Assembly: GCF_005144885.1 (NCBI RefSeq)
Contig: NZ_CP039690.1
Coordinates: forward strand, 496,001 to 560,000
Length of the DNA: 64,000 bases
Origin: Phreatobacter stygius
GTDB lineage: Bacteria; Pseudomonadota; Alphaproteobacteria; Rhizobiales; Phreatobacteraceae
Reading direction: 5' to 3'
Made by a program: the position numbers and the translations under genes
The notes under the pieces: model-generated
What the model was told of the DNA's origin: nothing
What the model saw: only the letters and a program-made list of their open reading frames with translations
Databases searched by the model: none
Shown: piece by piece, positions 60,059 to 64,000 of the stretch
Numbering within the stretch: the first letter of the stretch is position 1
How the letters are laid out: each line of letters opens with the position of its first letter

Positions 60059-60787
60059 GTGAGCCAAGAAATCAACGTCGCGAGCCACGTCGCGAGCAGC
60101 GGCGAGATCGACGTCGCCGGCGCCTATGGCAAGGGCCGCACCCTGTTCATGGGCGTGGAACTGCTGGTTGCGCCCGGCGCGCTGGTTCCGCGGCCGGAGA
60201 CCGAATTGCTCGGCGCGACCGCCGTCGATGTCCTGCGCCGGATGAACCGCGCCGAGCCACGCGTCGTCGACATGTGCTGCGGCGCCGGCAATCTGGCCTG
60301 CGGCATCGCGCATCATATTGCCGGCGCGCGCGTCTGGGCGAGCGATCTCACCGACGGCTGCGTCGAAGTCGCACGCCGCAACGTCGCCCATCATGGCCTC
60401 GAGGACCGCGTCTCGGTGCTGCAGGGCGACCTGTTCGACGCCCTTTCGGGCCTGGCGCTCGACGGCACGATCGACGTGATCGTCTGCAACCCGCCCTATA
60501 TTTCGGACAAGCGGCTGGAGGGCGACCGCGCCCATTTGCTGGCGCTCGAGCCGCGCGAGGCCTTTGCCGCCGGCCCCTACGGCCTGAGCATTCACATGCG
60601 GGTGGTGAAAGACGCGCCGCGCTATCTGCGGCCAGGCGGCGTCCTCGTCTTCGAGGTCGGCCTCGGCCAGGACCGGCAGGTCGCCATGCTCCTGGAGCGC
60701 GGCAAGCTCTACGAGGGCATCGGCGTGGTCATGAACGACGCCGGCGAGGGCCGGGTCGTGATGGCGCGCGCCAAAGCGCCGGCATGA
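60059..60787 (+). CDS. PrmC/HemK-like SAM methyltransferase
   Basis: A 242-residue class I methyltransferase. LVPRPETELL and VVDMCCGAGNLACGIAHH bind SAM and VIVCNPPYISDKRL is the NPPY motif of N-methyltransferases acting on amide or amine nitrogen. It lacks the N-terminal release-factor-binding helical domain of PrmC (the NPPY is near residue 143). In this operon it probably methylates an amide nitrogen of the carrier-bound intermediate; inferred. GTG start at 60059. Confidence 0.87.
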   Translation: MSQEINVASHVASSGEIDVAGAYGKGRTLFMGVELLVAPGALVPRPETELLGATAVDVLRRMNRAEPRVVDMCCGAGNLACGIAHHIAGARVWASDLTDGCVEVARRNVAHHGLEDRVSVLQGDLFDALSGLALDGTIDVIVCNPPYISDKRLEGDRAHLLALEPREAFAAGPYGLSIHMRVVKDAPRYLRPGGVLVFEVGLGQDRQVAMLLERGKLYEGIGVVMNDAGEGRVVMARAKAPA

Positions 60788-60815
60788 GGTTCGGCCGCCC
60801 GCAGGCGCCCCGGCG

Positions 60816-61670
60816 CTACAGCTTCCGGGCGAACAGCGGCGAGAAGCGGTTCGACGTGCCGTTCATCTCGCGCTTGTTGCCCCAGTACCTGAACTTCTCC
60901 ACCGTGGCGCCGCCATCCGTCGGGTTCCACTCGATGACGACGTGGGGCGCGGTTTCGGACGTGGTCACCCGGCCGGAATTCACCGGCATGCTGACCGGCG
61001 GAGCCAGGGTGTTCTTGGGCGCGGATTCGACATAGGTGACGATGCCCCTGTCGGAAAAATAGTACCAGTAATAGCTGCCGTCATAGACCACCCACCAGCC
61101 GAGCAGCCACTCCGGCAGGTCCCACTCGTCCGGCGGGTTCGCGGTGTTGGCGACCTCCCAGAACAGGATGCGCGGCTGGCCGAAAATATGGCCTTCGCTC
61201 ATGCCGCCGGGCGCACCCGCCTTCTGCTTGATCGTATCGGTGTCCCATAGCTCGGTATGCACGCCGGGCGTGTTGTCGCGGAACACCAGTATGCCCTGCC
61301 GGCCGTGCAGGTAGTCCTTCATGTCGGACAGGCTTCTGATATTGCCGGCGCCGTCGCGCTTGACGTTCTCGGTCCGGCCATAGCGGCTGGTCAGGTACAT
61401 TTCGAGCTCGTCCACCGCGCCGATGTGATAGCGGCCGTTGATCACCGCATTTGGCCGCCTGTAGCTGCTCTTCGGGATGGTCTGGTGGGCGGCGTTGAGC
61501 GCCCAGCTCATCTGCAGGCAACAGGGCGTCGGGTTCGAGCCGGGATTGGCTTTCTTGAGATCGGCGATGTAGTCGGCTATGCCCTGCGCGCCGGCCGCCT
61601 TCAGGGCGTGGTGCATGGGATACTTGGACCACATGACATCGAAATTCGCCCGGATATGCGCGAATGCCAT
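60816..61670 (-). CDS. Tae4-like peptidoglycan amidase (type VI effector family) with C-terminal extension
   Basis: A 284-residue protein. NPTPCCLQMSWALNAAH contains a Cys (C50) in the position of the Tae4 nucleophile, and GRQGILVFRDNTPGVHTELWD the catalytic His (H138). Tae4 enzymes cut the D-Glu-mDAP bond of rival cell walls after type VI delivery. From about residue 185 there is an extra region rich in Trp and Tyr (LLGWWVVYDGSYYWYYF). No signal peptide, no type VI genes and no Tai4-type immunity gene are seen near. GGGAGG precedes ATG 61670. Confidence 0.72.
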   Translation of the reverse strand: MAFAHIRANFDVMWSKYPMHHALKAAGAQGIADYIADLKKANPGSNPTPCCLQMSWALNAAHQTIPKSSYRRPNAVINGRYHIGAVDELEMYLTSRYGRTENVKRDGAGNIRSLSDMKDYLHGRQGILVFRDNTPGVHTELWDTDTIKQKAGAPGGMSEGHIFGQPRILFWEVANTANPPDEWDLPEWLLGWWVVYDGSYYWYYFSDRGIVTYVESAPKNTLAPPVSMPVNSGRVTTSETAPHVVIEWNPTDGGATVEKFRYWGNKREMNGTSNRFSPLFARKL

Positions 61671-61932
61671 GGCAGGCCTCCCTCGCCGCGGGACCTTGGA
61701 GCCAGAGAGTATGGCAGCCCGGGCCCGGCGAACAAGCCGCCAGGGCGTGTCGCGATCGCGCAAGCGCCACGGCCGGTTCGCCACGGCCCCCGGCGCTTGG
61801 TCCCGCGACCCCTTGGCCCTTGGCAAGCCGGACCGCCTCGCCGATACTCGCAGCCTCTGACCGTCGGGGGTGGCGCCGGGTGACAATGGCAATGTGCCTC
61901 CCTGCCGGACGACGGCGCAGCTGAGATAGACG

Positions 61933-62907
61933 ATGATCGCCTTCTCCACCGATGCGGTGGCGCCACACGAGCGCTTCGACCACTGGCGTGAGGTGCGCGG
62001 CAAGAAGCTGTTCGGCGTGACCATCGAGCTCGAACCCGAGCGCAGGGCGGACTTTTCCGGCAGCTTCCGGGCCTCGACCCTTGCCGGGGCGACGCTCGCC
62101 ACCATCAGCGCATCGGCCTATCGGGTCAGCCGGACCGCCGCGGATATTGCCGCGATGCCGGGCGACAGCCTGGTCGTCTCGCAGCAGATCGCCGGGCCGG
62201 GCTGGTGCGATACCGGCACCGACCAGCCGTTTTTCGTCACCGGCGGAACGCTGGTGGCCGGCCATTCCGACCGCGCTTTCGCCGGCATACCGTCGACGCA
62301 GGCGCCGTTTCGCTTCCGCACCGTGAAGATCCCGCTGCAATCGGGACCGTCCTTCCCGCGGCCCGCGCAGCTCCTCGACCTGCCATCCTTCGATCTTGGC
62401 GCCAGCGGTTATTCGCACCTGATCGCCGCCTCGCTCACCGCCCTGTTCGACGATACGGCGCCGCTGGCGGAGACCGAGGCGGAACAGTCGATCGGCGCCC
62501 TGGGCCAGATGGTCCTGCTCGCCCGCGCGCTTGCCGCTCGCGGCGCGCCGCCGAGCCGGCTGGCGCTGCGCACCGCCCATCGCCATGCGCTCCGGCAGAT
62601 CATGCGGCGCCATTTCCATCGCATGGACCTGTCGGCCGAGATCGCCGGCGCGATGCTCGGCATCTCCAAGCGGCAGGTCCATGCCATTTTCGAGCCGACC
62701 GGCGGGTCGTTCATGACGACGCTCCAGGCCATCCGCATCGAGGAAGCCTGCCGCCAGCTGGTCGCGCAGCCGGCCACGCGCGTCACCGAGATCGGCTTTG
62801 CCTGCGGCTTCGGCAGCCTCGCGACCTTCTACCGGGCTTTCCAGGGGACAGTCGGGATCGCGCCGAACGACTACCGGCGCATGGCATGGGACCAGGCGAT
62901 CCACTGA
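61933..62907 (+). CDS. AraC-family transcriptional regulator
   Basis: A 324-residue regulator. The N-terminal part resembles the AraC-binding-like domain (APHERFDHWREVRGKKLFG). The C-terminal HTH pair has MDLSAEIAGAMLGISKRQVH and VTEIGFACGFGSLATFYRAF, ending in GIAPNDYRR. It is divergent from the Tae4-like gene across 262 bases and may control it. Effector unknown. Confidence 0.92.
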   Translation: MIAFSTDAVAPHERFDHWREVRGKKLFGVTIELEPERRADFSGSFRASTLAGATLATISASAYRVSRTAADIAAMPGDSLVVSQQIAGPGWCDTGTDQPFFVTGGTLVAGHSDRAFAGIPSTQAPFRFRTVKIPLQSGPSFPRPAQLLDLPSFDLGASGYSHLIAASLTALFDDTAPLAETEAEQSIGALGQMVLLARALAARGAPPSRLALRTAHRHALRQIMRRHFHRMDLSAEIAGAMLGISKRQVHAIFEPTGGSFMTTLQAIRIEEACRQLVAQPATRVTEIGFACGFGSLATFYRAFQGTVGIAPNDYRRMAWDQAIH

Positions 62908-62929
62908 CGCCCGGTCCACCGGCGGCCGC

Positions 62930-63694
62930 TCAGGCCTTGCCGTATTCGTCGTGGCGGCGGAACCAGGCGCCGGTCTCGTTGCGTCCCTTGGGCGCCCGGT
63001 CGAGCCATTGGTACATGCCCCAGAGACTGTCGACGCCGCGCGTATAGGTGGAATAGGTGTGGTAGACCACGCCGTCCTCGCGCACGAAGGCGCTCAGGCC
63101 CGGCCGGTCGAGCGCATAGACCGGCGCGACGGTTCCGCACATGGCGGCGAACTGGACGACCGGCTCCGGCGCCGGTGTGATGTCCAGGGCGTGGCCCGCC
63201 CGCCGGTAATTGTAGTCGACCGTGCCCTCGCGCTGCTGCGCCTCGGTGAACGAGACATTGAAGTCGAAATTGAAGTCGCCGTCGCCCGACGACACCCAGG
63301 GAAAGGTCCAGCCCATCCGCTGCTTATAGGCCTGCAGCTTGGCGAGCGGCGCCCGCGACACCGAGACAAGCGCGACATCGTGGTTGGCCAGGTGGACGAC
63401 CGAGCCGTCGAAGCCGTCGGCGACCGCCGAGCAGGACGGGCACCCGGCCGCATAGTCGGGCCCGAACATGAAGTGGTAGACCAGGAGCTGCGAGCGCCCG
63501 CCGAAGAGATCCGCCAGCGAGGCGCCGCCCTGGTCGGTGTCGAAGCGATAGTCCTTGTCGATCCGGACCCAGGGCAGCTCCTGCCGCCGCCGCGCCAGTT
63601 CGTCGCTGCGCCGGGTCAGCTCCTTCTCCGCCTCGAGCAGCCCGAGCCGGGCTTTCAGCCATTCACCGCGTGTTGCAATCTGATGTGCCGTCAT
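62930..63694 (-). CDS. DUF899 family thioredoxin-like protein
   Basis: A 254-residue protein of the DUF899 family. VYHFMFGPDYAAGCPSCSAV has the CxxC motif, DGFDGSVVHLANHDVALVSV and MGWTFPWVSSGDGDFNFDF are its conserved blocks. The fold is thioredoxin-like; the function is unknown, although a redox or dehalogenation-like role has been guessed for relatives. Convergent with the AraC gene (22 bases). Confidence 0.9.
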   Translation of the reverse strand: MTAHQIATRGEWLKARLGLLEAEKELTRRSDELARRRQELPWVRIDKDYRFDTDQGGASLADLFGGRSQLLVYHFMFGPDYAAGCPSCSAVADGFDGSVVHLANHDVALVSVSRAPLAKLQAYKQRMGWTFPWVSSGDGDFNFDFNVSFTEAQQREGTVDYNYRRAGHALDITPAPEPVVQFAAMCGTVAPVYALDRPGLSAFVREDGVVYHTYSTYTRGVDSLWGMYQWLDRAPKGRNETGAWFRRHDEYGKA

Positions 63695-63862
63695 GGTCTT
63701 CGCTCCTGTGTCTATTGGTGGTGAGGCAGGTTAGGACCGGCGTTTCGACCGGCGGGAGTGACAAGTGTGGCGGGATTCAACAGGGGCTCGTCGGTCCCGG
63801 CCGCGCAGGGTGCAAGTCGGATCAAGCCTTGCCCAATGGTCAGCCGTCCTTGATGCAATGCT

Positions 63863-64000
63863 TCAACCCGAGGCGATCAGTTCCGGAGAGCCTTCACGGG
63901 CGCCAACGCCGCTTCGCCAGCCTGCGACCAGCTTCAGCCAGGGCGCCGCATGGAAGATGCTCATCAGCAGATACATCAGGACCATTCCGCTGATGACCGG
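63863..64000 (-). CDS. C-terminal end of a membrane protein gene, 5' end beyond the window
   Basis: The last 45 codons on the minus strand encode a hydrophobic stretch [20 protein letters not shown] followed by a short basic and polar tail ending ELIASG. The pattern is that of a final transmembrane helix with a cytoplasmic tail. The protein cannot be identified from this part. Confidence 0.55.
   Translation of the reverse strand, partial: PVISGMVLMYLLMSIFHAAPWLKLVAGWRSGVGAREGSPELIASG

Noticed and set aside
1-64000. tRNA, rRNA, riboswitch or CRISPR features
   Set aside because: No cloverleaf-like segment with a T-loop, no rRNA words and no regularly spaced short repeats were noticed on either strand. 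A covariance-model scan was not possible here.

Overview
This is a high-GC window from an alphaproteobacterium, most probably of the order Hyphomicrobiales (Rhizobiales). The best taxonomic marker is a complete set of genes for very-long-chain fatty acid (VLCFA) lipid A: acpXL, fabZ, two fabF-type synthases, fabG, a zinc-type dehydrogenase and an LpxXL acyltransferase. Two complete insertion sequences, palindromic REP-like elements and aromatic-catabolism genes also suit a soil or water member of that order. Genus cannot be decided from the sequence.

Layout. (1) 2-10186: a sugar-nucleotide cassette with a PfkB kinase, nucleotidyltransferase, two NAD-dependent epimerase/dehydratases, a GmhA-like isomerase, a two-subunit transketolase, an alcohol dehydrogenase, a HAD phosphatase, an APH-type kinase, a methyltransferase and a convergent GmhB-like phosphatase. 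It reads as a pathway for an activated, modified heptose. (2) 10613-13033: a secreted serralysin-type metalloprotease carrying six FG-GAP/VCBS repeats. (3) 13675-27170: polysaccharide genes, namely a Wzm/Wzt-type ABC exporter, DegT aminotransferase, an IS256-family insertion, RgpF-like and GT2 glycosyltransferases, an RmlC-like epimerase, Gfo/Idh oxidoreductase, a WecA/MraY-type initiating transferase, an epimerase, ManC and an O-antigen ligase/polymerase. (4) 27196-33508: the VLCFA lipid A genes, split into two divergent arms; the left arm leads directly into the ligase and manC genes. (5) 33619-40198: a small membrane protein, an Rrf2 regulator with a divergent epoxide hydrolase, an FAD oxidoreductase, an amidase, a thioesterase and PobA. 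(6) 40224-49792: a LysR regulator with two HTH domains, an isochorismatase-like hydrolase, a SnoaL-like protein, a fused LigB-LigA ring-cleavage dioxygenase, a branched-chain-type ABC transporter and a creatininase-family hydrolase; together an uptake and degradation module for a hydroxylated aromatic compound. (7) 49831-51251: an IS4-family element inserted in a REP palindrome. (8) 51428-60787: a P450 gene divergent from an unassigned biosynthetic operon (adenylation-thioesterase protein, NadE-like ligase, AsnB-like amidotransferase, acyl-CoA synthetase, carrier protein, PrmC-like methyltransferase). (9) 60816-64000: a Tae4-like amidase, an AraC regulator, a DUF899 protein and the end of a membrane protein gene.

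Regions 1, 3 and 4 fit one theme, the outer envelope: region 1 makes an activated sugar, region 3 assembles and exports glycans, and region 4 makes the special lipid A anchor. Region 8 is the best candidate for an undescribed system: it has tight operon structure and a recognisable set of activating, amidating and carrier proteins, but I cannot assign a product.
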